This document shows, in pieces, positions 36,467-45,237 of a DNA stretch of 64,000 bases (its first letter is position 1; every line of letters starts with the position of its first letter). Origin of the DNA: Clostridiales bacterium CCNA10 (GTDB lineage Bacteria; Bacillota; Clostridia; Oscillospirales; Oscillospiraceae). Position numbers and translations under genes: made by a program. The notes under the pieces were generated by a model. The model saw only the letters and a program-made list of their open reading frames with translations, was not told where the DNA came from and searched no databases. The stretch lies in assembly GCA_003573975.1 (NCBI GenBank), contig AP018533.1:372001-436000 (forward strand), read 5' to 3'.

Positions 36467-38023
36467 CTACTTCCGGCCTGCGGCCCAGAAAAACAAGTCC
36501 AGCTGGGGGGAGAGCCACCGCTCCGCCGGGCTGATCCAGCGCTCCAGACGGTCAACGGCCAGCCCGCCCACCGCCTGCTCCAGGGTGATCCCATGCTGAC
36601 GGCAGGACTGGTCCAATTTCTGGACCCAGTCCCAGGTATCCGCGCTTGTTCGGAGGTCCAGGCCGGCCTCCCCCTGCTCACAGGGCAGGTCCAGGGCCTG
36701 GCAGAGCGCCTTCACCGGGGCCATCAGCACCCCGTTGGCCCGAATGACCGGGCAGTCCAGAGAGACGCTGCTCCCGCCGGAGAGCAGGGAGCGCCCCTCG
36801 AAGAGCCGCGCCTGCCGCCGCTCTCCCCACAGGAGCAGGGTCCCGTCCGGCTGCTCCGCGCTGGCCCAGCCGATGGCCCGGGCCAGTTCCTCCGCGGGGA
36901 CGTAGACGTCCCCATCCAGGACCAGAGGGAGCCGGGAGAAGGAGAGAGGCTCCCCCTCCAGAGTCAGCACAGGGCCTGTCCCACAGACGGGCTGGCGGGC
37001 CCAAAATTCTTCCAGAGTCCAGCCCTGTTCGTGGCACAGGCGGGCTGTCTCCGGCCCTACATAGCGGTAGTGCCACGGCTCGAAGAGGTAACCGGTGAGG
37101 TCCTCCTTCCCCTGGGGGAAGCGGAGAATAAAGCCGTACTCCCAGCTGTGCGCTGACAGCCAGGCGTACTCCGCGGTCTCCTCGAAGCGGGCGGAGAGGC
37201 TGGCGACATTGATGTCCAGGGCCAGGCCGGTCTGATGCTCAGAGAACCCAGCCCGGGCGGAGTAGGTGTCGGCCGCCTCCGCCCCCTGCTGGGCGGCGTA
37301 GCGCTGATAGACCCGCTCCTGGGCGGCGTAAGAGCGGTAGGGAGAGGCGCTGTACAGGCGCAGGCCCTCCTCTGCCGCCGCGTCCGCCATCTGAAGAAAG
37401 GCCGCGCAGGCCTCTGGACGCAGACGGGCCCCCTGGGATGCGGTATAGCCGGGCGGGAGAAGCTCCAGCTCAGGAACATAGTCCGCCGGCAGGGGGTGGT
37501 ACTTGTTCACCAGAGCGGTGAGGGAGGCGGGCTCGTCCACCGGCTCCCCCACACCATAGGGCGGCGCATCCAGGCCGATGTTCACCCGGACCACCGCCTC
37601 CTCAGGGGAGGTCTCCGGCGACCGGGCCAGCTCCGCCTGATAGCGGTCCAGCCGCTCCGGATGGGCAAAACTCAGCCGGAGCAGGGAGAGCCGTTCCTCC
37701 GCCCCCTCTCCCTGGAGGTAGGCGTCGATCCCCGATGCGCCCAGGCGGAGCCACAGACTGTCGGCCTCCTCCTGGCTCAGACCCATGTTAAGGAGGCGGT
37801 CCAGTGCGGCCAGATACTGCTCCGCTGACGCCGGAGCGGCAGGCTCCGGGGTAGAGGGCTCCAGTGGGAGGAGGGGCGGAATGGAGTTCTCCTCCGCCGG
37901 ACCGGTCAGTGCGGTCCCCTGCGTATCAGTCTCCGCCGCCTGGGCACGGGGCGCGCCCCCCAGAATCAGCCCCAGGGCCAGCAGCCCGGCCAGTGTTCGT
38001 CCTGTCAGATCAAATCGTCTCAT
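36467..38023 (-). CDS. VanY-type D-Ala-D-Ala carboxypeptidase with copper-amine-oxidase-like C-terminal domain
   Basis: A 518-residue secreted protein; ATG 38023 follows GGGGAG. The signal peptide ends near APRAQAAE (~30). Residues ~175-340 are a peptidase M15B/VanY domain with SEHQTGLALDI and EPWHYRYVG, which hold the zinc His/Asp residues. The C-terminal ~130 residues look like a Cu-amine-oxidase N-terminal-type wall module (LVLDGDVYVPAEELARAIG). It trims peptidoglycan stem peptides outside the membrane. An apparent longer frame into the next gene is a shadow. Confidence 0.88.
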   Translation of the reverse strand: MRRFDLTGRTLAGLLALGLILGGAPRAQAAETDTQGTALTGPAEENSIPPLLPLEPSTPEPAAPASAEQYLAALDRLLNMGLSQEEADSLWLRLGASGIDAYLQGEGAEERLSLLRLSFAHPERLDRYQAELARSPETSPEEAVVRVNIGLDAPPYGVGEPVDEPASLTALVNKYHPLPADYVPELELLPPGYTASQGARLRPEACAAFLQMADAAAEEGLRLYSASPYRSYAAQERVYQRYAAQQGAEAADTYSARAGFSEHQTGLALDINVASLSARFEETAEYAWLSAHSWEYGFILRFPQGKEDLTGYLFEPWHYRYVGPETARLCHEQGWTLEEFWARQPVCGTGPVLTLEGEPLSFSRLPLVLDGDVYVPAEELARAIGWASAEQPDGTLLLWGERRQARLFEGRSLLSGGSSVSLDCPVIRANGVLMAPVKALCQALDLPCEQGEAGLDLRTSADTWDWVQKLDQSCRQHGITLEQAVGGLAVDRLERWISPAERWLSPQLDLFFWAAGRK

Positions 38024-38079
38024 TGGTACTCCCCGGGCCGCGGCCCGCTTGTCTCGTTCGTGTTTCAAATGGTGCTCAG

Positions 38080-38730
38080 TCAGCCGACCGCCCGGGCAGT
38101 CAGCCACCGGAAGAGGGGCGCCCCGTCCGCCGTGTCCTCCCCGGTCCGGTCCAGCCGCTCCGGATGGAACTGGACGGCGGCCACAGGCAGGCAGCTGTGC
38201 TCCACCGCCTCTGTCACTCCGCCCTCGCTCCAGGCGGTGCGGCGGAGGCCATCGCCCAGACGGTCCGCCGCCTGGTGGTGGGCGCTGTTGATCAGGATGC
38301 GGCTGCCCCACAGCCTGTGGAGCAGGCTGCCCGGGGCGGTACAAATGGGATGCCACAGGTCGCGCTCCCCCTGATGGAAGGGGCGCAGCGCATCCCCCAG
38401 ATCCTGGATCAGGGTGCCGCCCAGGGCCACATTCAGCACCTGGAGCCCCCGGCAGATCCCAAGGATGGGCCGCCCGGCCGACAGATAGGCCCGGACCAGA
38501 GCCAGCTCCGACCGGTCCCGGTCCAGATCCGGCGGCCCGGAACCCCGGTCCGCCGCGCCGTACCACGCGGGGGCCAGATCGCCCCCACCGCACAGCAGCA
38601 GTCCGCCGCAGGTCAGGTCCGGACGGGGGCAGAAGCCCACCACCGGCTGGCCGCCCGCCCTGCGGACCGCTGCCTCATACCGCGCCGTCCGCCCCTGGGC
38701 CCCGGAGATCTGGATGCGTACTTCCTCCAT
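38080..38730 (-). CDS. Gamma-glutamyl-gamma-aminobutyrate hydrolase-like (peptidase C26)
   Basis: A 216-residue protein with AAGGAGA before ATG 38730. Class-I glutamine amidotransferase fold: nucleophile Cys in GICRGLQ, His/Glu in AVQFHPER, and the LLLCGGGDLAP loop. Family members hydrolyse gamma-glutamyl compounds in the cytosol. It is shorter than PuuD (~250). It lies between the carboxypeptidase and the kinase-like gene on the same strand, so they may share a transcript. Confidence 0.85.
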   Translation of the reverse strand: MEEVRIQISGAQGRTARYEAAVRRAGGQPVVGFCPRPDLTCGGLLLCGGGDLAPAWYGAADRGSGPPDLDRDRSELALVRAYLSAGRPILGICRGLQVLNVALGGTLIQDLGDALRPFHQGERDLWHPICTAPGSLLHRLWGSRILINSAHHQAADRLGDGLRRTAWSEGGVTEAVEHSCLPVAAVQFHPERLDRTGEDTADGAPLFRWLTARAVG

Positions 38731-38762
38731 TGCGTCTCCTTCCGCCTGCGCGGAGGGGGAGA

Positions 38763-39395
38763 TCAATCGAGTGCCCCGTCCTGCATCCCCCGGATGCGGA
38801 CCAGGGCGGCGATCAGCTCCACCGCGCCCTCAATGCCGGTGATACTGGAATTCAGGGTCAGATCGTACCGGCGCATCTCTCCCCAGTTGTGTCCTGTGTA
38901 GTAGTTGTAGTAGTTGGCTCGGCCCCGGTCGATCTCCCGGACCCGCTCTATCATATTCTGAGTGGAGATATGGTATTCCTCCACACAGCGGGTCACCCGG
39001 TCCTCCAGCGTTCCGTGAATGAATACCTTCAGGCACTCAGGCCGCTCCCCCAGAACATAGTCGCTGCACCGCCCTACGATGACGCAGGGGCCCTCGTCCG
39101 CCAGCTCCCGGATGACCTCTGCCTGGGCAAAAAACGCCTGAAGGCTGACGGGGACGCCCTGCTGGGTATAGGTGGGTACGCCGATCCCAATGGGGGAGAA
39201 GGACAAGTGGAAGCGGTTTCTGGCCCGCTCCTCCGCCCGGGCGATGAACTCCGGGGAGAGGCCGCTCTTTTCCGCAGTCTTTTGGATCAGAGTGCGGTCA
39301 TAGCACGGGATCCCCAGCCGAGCGGCCAGACGCTTTCCGATGAGCCGCCCGCCGCTGCCAAACTCACGACTGATAGAAATGACATAGTTACTCAT
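38763..39395 (-). CDS. Cytidylate kinase-like family protein
   Basis: A 210-residue protein; ATG 39395 follows GGAGG. The N-terminus ISISREFGSGGRLIGKRLA is a P-loop variant of the AAA_26/cytidylate-kinase-like family common in gut Clostridia; GRCSDYVL and an RxxxxxxRGRANYYNYYTG region follow. The substrate is not known, and true CMP kinase activity is doubtful for this family. It has its own promoter. Confidence 0.85.
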   Translation of the reverse strand: MSNYVISISREFGSGGRLIGKRLAARLGIPCYDRTLIQKTAEKSGLSPEFIARAEERARNRFHLSFSPIGIGVPTYTQQGVPVSLQAFFAQAEVIRELADEGPCVIVGRCSDYVLGERPECLKVFIHGTLEDRVTRCVEEYHISTQNMIERVREIDRGRANYYNYYTGHNWGEMRRYDLTLNSSITGIEGAVELIAALVRIRGMQDGALD

Positions 39396-39474
39396 ATTTG
39401 GCACGCCTCCTGTCTGGAATCGTCCAAACCGCCGGAGCCACGCGTTCGCCGGGGCGGCAGTTCTTCTATCTTGT

Positions 39475-39503
39475 ATTATAGCGGCTTTTCCGAAAAATGA
39501 CAA
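39475..39503 (-). promoter_or_regulatory. Promoter of the kinase-like gene
   Basis: Minus strand TTGTCA, 17 bp, TATAAT, 80 bp before the start codon. Confidence 0.7.
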
Positions 39504-39532
39504 CGCAAACCTGAGGGAGGGCGTACTGACTG

Positions 39533-39563
39533 AAAAGGGAGACCGCCCACAGGCAGTCTCCCC
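39533..39563 (-). terminator. Terminator of the AraC regulator gene
   Basis: GGGAGACTGCC and GGCGGTCTCCC with a short loop, then TTTT, on the minus strand. Confidence 0.8.
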
Positions 39564-39590
39564 ATATTGATGTGAGCCTCTGTTTCCGGG

Positions 39591-40457
39591 TCATCTGCCC
39601 CCTGTATCCACAGATGAAGCCTGGACCAAGCCAGAGGCGGCTTGGCCGCGCTGGTACTGGGAGGGCGTGACGCCAAGGGTGCGCTTGAATGCCTTGGAGA
39701 AGGTGAGGGGATCGGGGTAGCCGCAGGAACGGGCCACCTCGCCGACGGACAGTGTGCCCTCCAGCAGCAGCTGGGAGGCCCGCTCCATGCGGAAGCGCAT
39801 CAGGAACTGCTGGGGAGAGACATGGAGGGTGTTCTGGAATACAGTGGTGAGATAGCTGCGGTTCAAACCCACATAGAGGGCTAGCTTGCTCACGGTCAGA
39901 TCCTCCTGGAAATGACTTCGGATATAATCTGCCGCCCGCTCTACATACTCAGTCCCGGCTTCCCGGCTCCGGCGGCCCTGCCCCTCAAAAGAGCGGGCGA
40001 TCCAGCCCAGAAAGCGGTACAGCTCTCCAAGCAGAAGAAATTCATGGCCCCGGCCCAACATCTCACAGCGGGCCATCTCCTGGACACAGCGCTCCAACTG
40101 CTCCGGGACATCGCAGCGAAAGGCCCGGTTCTCCTTCCCCAGGCCGCAGCGGCCCAGATATTCCGCCGCGCGGCATCCGGTGAAGCCCACCCAAATGAGC
40201 TTCCAGGGCTCCTTCTGGTCAGCCCGAATGGAGACCACTTCCCCGGGCGGAACCAGGAAGCCCTCTCCCGGGCCGATAGCGCAGTGCGTGTCCCGGAACT
40301 GATACTCCCCCCGGCCCTCCAGACAGAAGTAAAGCACATAGTGCTCCCGTACCGCTGGACCGGCCAACTCCCCCGGGCTGCTGTCCTGCCGCCCGCAGAA
40401 CAAAAAGGTCAGTTCTCTGTCTCCGTGGATGTGCTGTGCGAACCAGGATTCTTTCAT
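39591..40457 (-). CDS. AraC-family transcriptional regulator
   Basis: A 288-residue protein. Residues ~15-150 are a cupin-like ligand domain (HYVLYFCLEGRGEYQF). Residues ~180-275 hold two helix-turn-helix units (LTVSKLALYVGLNRSYLTTVF; SVGEVARSCGYPDPLTFSKAFKR), the AraC signature. Probably responds to a sugar-like ligand, but none can be named, and no sugar genes are adjacent. It stands alone between a promoter and a terminator. Confidence 0.92.
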   Translation of the reverse strand: MKESWFAQHIHGDRELTFLFCGRQDSSPGELAGPAVREHYVLYFCLEGRGEYQFRDTHCAIGPGEGFLVPPGEVVSIRADQKEPWKLIWVGFTGCRAAEYLGRCGLGKENRAFRCDVPEQLERCVQEMARCEMLGRGHEFLLLGELYRFLGWIARSFEGQGRRSREAGTEYVERAADYIRSHFQEDLTVSKLALYVGLNRSYLTTVFQNTLHVSPQQFLMRFRMERASQLLLEGTLSVGEVARSCGYPDPLTFSKAFKRTLGVTPSQYQRGQAASGLVQASSVDTGGR

Positions 40458-40530
40458 CCGGCGCCTCCTCTGTAAAAACAGATCGTTTCAGGCCTATTGT
40501 ACGATGCACGTTGCTCCTCAGGGTTGTTTT

Positions 40531-40560
40531 ATTATACCATATCCCAGGAATTATTTCCAA
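40531..40560 (-). promoter_or_regulatory. Promoter of the AraC gene
   Basis: Minus strand TTGGAA, 18 bp, TATAAT, leaving a leader of ~70 nt. Confidence 0.55.
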
Positions 40561-40591
40561 TACTTTTTATTTTTTGTAATATTTGCACATT

Positions 40592-41101
40592 TTAGAGGGC
40601 GTTTTTCTCTGCGCCGACTCCCCGGGTGCGCTCCCAATAGGCAGCCATGCTCTCACCGGGCGTCCCGGTGACCTCTTGGTCCAGATATGCCGCCAGAGGG
40701 CCGGGCTGCCAGCTCCGGGCGGCCTCCAGATCGGGAAACTCCACCTCGGCGTAGAAAAACGCCTCTGGCTGTCCGGGATCCACATGGTTGACCTCCAGAG
40801 TCAGGCCGCCCGCCAAAGCATACCGCCGCTGCTCCTTCCGGATCAGCGACCGGCCGATGAGCCGTTCCAAACGCTGAAACAGCTCCGGAGTGACGTCGGT
40901 CTCAATCTCCTCCCGGGCCAATCCGTCCGGTCCGGCCTTCCCTTTGAAGCACAGGACGCGGCGGACCTGTTCTCCCCGCTCCTCCAGGCGGATGCGCACG
41001 GTGGGCCGGGTGGCGATGTACCCCTGTTCCATTCGGATCACTGCCGCTGCCTTCAGGCCCTCAGGCCATCCAAAAGTCAGCCATTTTCGTTCGATCTCCA
41101 T
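40592..41101 (-). CDS. CYTH domain protein (triphosphate tunnel enzyme family)
   Basis: A 169-residue protein beginning MEIERKWL, the ExExK-type signature, with RIRLEERGEQVRRVLCFKGK and EVEFPDLEAA typical of the tunnel fold. Family members hydrolyse inorganic or organic triphosphates; the substrate here is not determined. Normal length. It lies downstream of spoVT but behind a terminator. Confidence 0.88.
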   Translation of the reverse strand: MEIERKWLTFGWPEGLKAAAVIRMEQGYIATRPTVRIRLEERGEQVRRVLCFKGKAGPDGLAREEIETDVTPELFQRLERLIGRSLIRKEQRRYALAGGLTLEVNHVDPGQPEAFFYAEVEFPDLEAARSWQPGPLAAYLDQEVTGTPGESMAAYWERTRGVGAEKNAL

Positions 41102-41161
41102 GTTTCATACTCCTCTCCGGTTCCGCAGGCCCATGCCCGCCAGTGCTGCTATCATACCATG

Positions 41162-41201
41162 AAAAAGGGGCGGACGTCTATATAGGCAGGCCGTCCGCCC
41201 C
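41162..41201 (-). terminator. Terminator of spoVT
   Basis: GGGGCGGACG and CGTCCGCCCC with a 15-nt loop, followed on the minus strand by TTTTTC. Confidence 0.85.
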
Positions 41202-41221
41202 GGATCACAGTGAAATGAGGG

Positions 41222-41764
41222 TCAGCCCTCCATGTGCCGCCCCAGGAAAGCGGCGGCGGATTGGGCCAGCTTGTACTCCACCTCGCCCCCCTCCGGCGCC
41301 CCCTCCGGGGCGGCAAAGACGACGCAGCCCAGCACATCTCCCTCCGACAGAATGGGGGCCGCGGTGTCCAGGGAGAAGCGTCCTGGAGCGGCGCACAGAG
41401 GAATGTGGGCCTCCCCCGCCTTGTGCTGATAGATCTGCCGCCCCTCCATCAGCCGCTCCAGCTCCGGAGAGATGGCCTGATCCGCCAGCTCCCGCCGGGG
41501 AGCTCCCGCCACCGCCACCGTGCTGTCACGGTCGGTGATCACCACAGTCCGGCCCGTGGTCCGGTTCAGCGTATCGCACATCTGGGCGGCAAACTCGGCC
41601 ACTCCGCCCAGCAGGGAATACTTTTTAAAAATCACGCTCCCATCCCGGTCCGTGTAAATCTCCAGGGGGTCGCCCTCGCGGATCCTCATGACCCGCCGAA
41701 TCTCCTTTGGAATGACAACCCGCCCCAAGTCATCAATCCGTCTTACAATGCCTGTTGCTTTCAT
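41222..41764 (-). CDS. spoVT: Stage V sporulation protein T
   Basis: A 180-residue protein. Residues 1-50 are an AbrB-type swapped-hairpin DNA-binding domain (MKATGIVRRIDDLGRVVIPKEIRR); residues ~60-178 form a GAF-like domain. SpoVT tunes sigma-G-dependent genes in the forespore. Sequence and length fit the family closely. It is preceded by AGGAGG. Confidence 0.95.
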   Translation of the reverse strand: MKATGIVRRIDDLGRVVIPKEIRRVMRIREGDPLEIYTDRDGSVIFKKYSLLGGVAEFAAQMCDTLNRTTGRTVVITDRDSTVAVAGAPRRELADQAISPELERLMEGRQIYQHKAGEAHIPLCAAPGRFSLDTAAPILSEGDVLGCVVFAAPEGAPEGGEVEYKLAQSAAAFLGRHMEG

Positions 41765-41855
41765 CTATATAGTTCCTCCTACGGTAGTTTTTTGGAAACA
41801 AAATATAGTATCCGCAGGAAATGGCCGGATATGCAGAATGCGTTGAGCCGGACAG

Positions 41856-41896
41856 AAAACGGTCCGCCGCCTGCGGAGAGCAGGCAGCGGACCGTT
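41856..41896 (-). terminator. Terminator of the lspA-pseudouridine synthase operon
   Basis: AACGGTCCGC.GCCTGC pairs with GCAGGC.GCGGACCGTT, then TTCT. Confidence 0.85.
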
Positions 41897-41949
41897 GATC
41901 TATTCTGTTGTGTGCTGACAGACGGCGATTTTTTGTCTGGATCCAGCCA

Positions 41950-42867
41950 TCAAAGTGATTGAGCCTCCAACTTGCGCAAGACTGTCTGGAACCAGTCGGG
42001 CAGAGGACATTCCAGTTCCACCGGGCGGCCGGTGGAGGGGTGGGTGAATTTCAAGCGCCGGGCGTGGAGGCACTGGCCGGCCAGGCCGGGCCAGGGCTTC
42101 CGGCTGCCATACACCGTGTCGCCAAGGAGCGGGTGGCCGATAGAGGCCAGATGGACCCGGATCTGGTGGGTGCGCCCTGTCTCCAGGCGGCACTCCACAT
42201 GGGTAAAGCCCCGGTACCTGGCCAGCACGGACCAGTGGGTCACGGCAGGGCGGCCTGTTCGGGGTTCAACCGCCATCCGCTTTCGGTCCACCGGGTGCCG
42301 GCCGATGGGGGCGTCCACCGTGCCGCTGTCCTCCCGGAAGCTGCCCACCGCCACCGCCTCGTACACCCGGGCCAGGGAGTGGTCCTGAAGCTGGGCGGCC
42401 AGGGCCAGGTGGGCCCGGTCGTTTTTCGCGGCGATAATCAGACCGGAGGTGTCCCGGTCGATGCGGTGGACGATGCCGGGGCGCAGAGCGCCGTTGATGC
42501 CGGAGAGTGTGTCGCCGCAGTGATGGAGCAGTGCGTTTACCAGCGTCCCGTCCGGGTGCCCCGGGGCGGGGTGGACCACCATGCCCACCGGCTTATTCAC
42601 CACGATCACATCCCCGTCCTCGTACACCACGTCCAGAGGGATGTCCTGGGGGAGGACGTCCACCGGCTCGGGGTCGGGGAGGAGGACCTCCACCACATCG
42701 CCGGCGGCGGGGCGGTCATTCTTTTTCAACGCTTTCCCGTGGCAGGTCACCGCCCCGTCCTCCAGCAGGCGCTGGGCGGCGGAGCGGGTCAGCCCCTCCA
42801 CGCTGCGGGCCAGAAGGGCGTCCAGCCGCTCGCCGGACTGCTGGACGGTGAAGGTGAGGGCGGTCAT
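41950..42867 (-). CDS. RluA/RluD-family 23S rRNA pseudouridine synthase
   Basis: A 305-residue protein with an N-terminal S4 RNA-binding domain (RLDALLARSVEGLTRSAAQRLL), and the catalytic motif HRIDRDTSGLI with its Asp, plus GRTHQIRVH. It isomerises uridines in rRNA. It overlaps lspA by 4 bp (ATGA), the common lspA-rluD arrangement of Firmicutes. Confidence 0.94.
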   Translation of the reverse strand: MTALTFTVQQSGERLDALLARSVEGLTRSAAQRLLEDGAVTCHGKALKKNDRPAAGDVVEVLLPDPEPVDVLPQDIPLDVVYEDGDVIVVNKPVGMVVHPAPGHPDGTLVNALLHHCGDTLSGINGALRPGIVHRIDRDTSGLIIAAKNDRAHLALAAQLQDHSLARVYEAVAVGSFREDSGTVDAPIGRHPVDRKRMAVEPRTGRPAVTHWSVLARYRGFTHVECRLETGRTHQIRVHLASIGHPLLGDTVYGSRKPWPGLAGQCLHARRLKFTHPSTGRPVELECPLPDWFQTVLRKLEAQSL

Positions 42868-43343
42868 GAGCGGTGCTCCTGGGGGTGCAGGCCCTTCTCC
42901 AGCCGCTCATAGCCCCATACATAGTAGACCGCGGCGGCGATACCCCCCACCACCACACAGATGTCCGCCACATTGAACACAGCAAACTCCATGAAGAGCA
43001 CATGGAACATATCCACCACATAGCCCTGGAAGGCCCGGTCAATGAGGTTGCCCACCGCGCCCGCCAGCAGCAGGGCCAAAGAGATCCGGCCGAAGGGATG
43101 GCGAAAGAAGCCCCGCACCAGCGCCATTAGCAGCAGGACCGACATAACCAGAGAGATCAGAGTGAGCAGCCAGGTGTGCTCTGAGAACAGGGAGAAGGCT
43201 GCCCCGGTGTTCTGCACATAGGTCAGATCCAGGATATGGGGCAGAAAGGGGACGTACTCACCCAAAGGAATGTTTTGGACCACCAGGTATTTGACCAGCT
43301 GGTCCAGGGCCACCAGGGCCACCACAAGCACGGCATACAGCAT
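42864..43343 (-). CDS. lspA: Lipoprotein signal peptidase II
   Basis: A 159-residue protein starting at ATG 43343 (GGAGGG just upstream in minus sense). It has four membrane segments and both catalytic Asp motifs, GNLIDR and FNVAD. It cleaves lipoprotein signal peptides in the membrane; possible clients here are the adaptor at 47589 and the lipoprotein at 63835. Confidence 0.95.
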   Translation of the reverse strand: MLYAVLVVALVALDQLVKYLVVQNIPLGEYVPFLPHILDLTYVQNTGAAFSLFSEHTWLLTLISLVMSVLLLMALVRGFFRHPFGRISLALLLAGAVGNLIDRAFQGYVVDMFHVLFMEFAVFNVADICVVVGGIAAAVYYVWGYERLEKGLHPQEHRS

Positions 43344-43499
43344 GGAGGGTTCTCCTTTTCGACAGTCGCTTTGTTTGAACAGTCCTATTCTATCATGTTC
43401 CGCCCCGGGGGACAACGGGGAATTTTCCGGCTTCCGGTTGACAGCCCGGCGGAGGGCCGCCTACAATGGTGGGAGACCGCGGACAAGGAGGAGATCAGA

Positions 43500-44189
43500 A
43501 TGGAGATCCAGGGCTTGCAGAAAATGACCCTGCTGGACTATCCGGGCAAGGTGGCCTGCACCGTGTTTTTAGGAGGGTGCGATCTGCGCTGTCCCTTCTG
43601 CCACAACGGAGAGCTGGTGGAGGGGGAGACCACCGCCGCCCTGGACGACGGGGAACTGACCGCATTTTTGAAAAAACGGCAGGGCCTGCTGGACGGGGTG
43701 TGCGTCACCGGGGGAGAGCCCCTGCTCCGGCCGGAGCTGGAGGGGCTGCTGGGCCGGATCAAGGAGTTGGGCTTTCCGGTAAAGCTGGATACCAACGGCA
43801 GCCATCCGGACCGGCTGCGCCGCCTGACGGAGGCCGGTCTGCTGGACTATGTGGCCATGGACATCAAAAACAGCCCGGAGCGGTATGGAGAGACAGTAGG
43901 ACGGTCCGGCCTGGACCTGGCCCCCTTTCGGGAGAGCGTCTCCTTCCTTCTCTCCGGGGCGGTGGACTATGAGTTCCGTACCACTGTGGTGCGGGAGCTC
44001 CATGACGGGGACAGCTTCCGGGCCATCGGCCCCTGGCTGTCCGGGGCCCGGCGGTACTACCTCCAGAGCTTTGTAGACCGGGATACGGTGCTCCGGGCGG
44101 GGCTCCACCCCTGGGACCGGGGGAGTCTGGAGGGGTTCGCCACATTGGTGCGGCCCTGGGTGGAGCAGGTGGAGCTGCGGGGGGTGTGA
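43500..44189 (+). CDS. nrdG: Anaerobic ribonucleotide reductase activating protein (radical SAM)
   Basis: A 229-residue protein. The CDLRCPFC cysteine cluster (CxxxCxxC) binds the 4Fe-4S/SAM centre, and VTGGEPLL is the SAM-binding GGE motif. It belongs to the NrdG/pyruvate-lyase-activase group; nrdD is not nearby, so another glycyl-radical target is possible. It is divergent from lspA and convergent with the kinase gene (7 bp gap). Confidence 0.85.
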   Translation: MEIQGLQKMTLLDYPGKVACTVFLGGCDLRCPFCHNGELVEGETTAALDDGELTAFLKKRQGLLDGVCVTGGEPLLRPELEGLLGRIKELGFPVKLDTNGSHPDRLRRLTEAGLLDYVAMDIKNSPERYGETVGRSGLDLAPFRESVSFLLSGAVDYEFRTTVVRELHDGDSFRAIGPWLSGARRYYLQSFVDRDTVLRAGLHPWDRGSLEGFATLVRPWVEQVELRGV

Positions 44190-44196
44190 TCCGGGA

Positions 44197-45237
44197 TCAC
44201 CGGCTCCGGGGGAGGAGCACCGTAAACACGCTGCCCTGGTCAGGGATGCTGTCCACCTGGATCTGGCCGCCGCACAGTTCGACGATGCGGTGGACGATGG
44301 ACAGGCCCAGGCCCAGACCCTTCTCGGTGTGATTGGGTTCCCCCTGGTAGTATTGGTCAAAAATGTGGGATATCATCTCCGGGGACATCCCGATCCCGGT
44401 GTCGGAGATCTGGACCTGGATCTGCTCCGGGGAGCACTGGAGGGTGATGGAAACCTCTCCCCCCTCGGGAGTGAATTTGATGGCGTTGTTCAGCAGATTG
44501 ATCCAGACATGGCGCATCAGCTCCTCGTTCCCCACATAGGAGACAGGCTCCAGGTCGGCGGAGAAGGCGATGCGCTTTTTCTCCCAGGCGCTGGAGAGCA
44601 GGATGGTGCACCGCTTGATCTGCTCATCCAGGGAGAAGGGCTCCTTCTCGGGGATGGAGTGCTGGGATTCCAGCCGGGACATCAGCAGGGTGCTGTTGGC
44701 CAGATTGGCCAGGCGGTGGGCCTCCTCGGCGATGATCTGGAGATACTGGCTGCGCTCCTCCTCGGTGAGTCCGGGTTCCTGAAGCAGCTCGGCAAAGCCG
44801 GAGACGGCGGTGATGGGGGTCTTGAACTCGTGGGAGAAGCTGTTGATAAAATCCTCCCGCAGGGTCTGGACCCCCTGGAGCTCCTCGGCCATCTTGTTGA
44901 AATCCTCATAGGCGGCGGCCAGCGGGCCGGCCCGGCGGGGGTCCAGCCGCAGGGAGAAGTTGCCCTCCGCCACGCCGCGCAGCCCCCCGGCCAGGCCGGT
45001 GAGAAACTGGTTAAAGCGGTAGTTCAGACCGCAGCCCAGGATGACGGTGGAGCAGATGAGGAACAGCAGGGGCCCCAGGCCGCTGGACTGGGAAGCGGGG
45101 AGGGGCGTCCCGGTCAGGAGCCAGGAGCCCGCCATGTACAGGGCGGTGCAGACCAGATTGGACAGGATGGACAGGATGATAAACTCCTTGGTCAGCCACA
45201 GCAGAAGGCTGACGTTGGGCCTCTGTTTCCGCTTCAT
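44197..45237 (-). CDS. Sensor histidine kinase
   Basis: A 346-residue protein. Two membrane segments (~13-38 and ~53-75) with a very short external loop, a HAMP-like linker (RFNQFLTGLAGGLRGVAEGNF), H-box SHEFKTPIT, N-box NLLNNAIKF, and G-boxes DTGIGM and GLGLGLS. It overlaps the response-regulator stop by 4 bp. The short loop suggests sensing within the membrane, as in envelope-stress or antibiotic-sensing kinases (inference). It is divergent from the efflux operon. Confidence 0.93.
   Translation of the reverse strand: MKRKQRPNVSLLLWLTKEFIILSILSNLVCTALYMAGSWLLTGTPLPASQSSGLGPLLFLICSTVILGCGLNYRFNQFLTGLAGGLRGVAEGNFSLRLDPRRAGPLAAAYEDFNKMAEELQGVQTLREDFINSFSHEFKTPITAVSGFAELLQEPGLTEEERSQYLQIIAEEAHRLANLANSTLLMSRLESQHSIPEKEPFSLDEQIKRCTILLSSAWEKKRIAFSADLEPVSYVGNEELMRHVWINLLNNAIKFTPEGGEVSITLQCSPEQIQVQISDTGIGMSPEMISHIFDQYYQGEPNHTEKGLGLGLSIVHRIVELCGGQIQVDSIPDQGSVFTVLLPRSR

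Noticed and set aside
36467..38593. A single 708-codon carboxypeptidase gene
   Set aside because: The first 190 codons overlap the amidotransferase-like gene in another frame; the signal peptide and ribosome site place the start at 38023.
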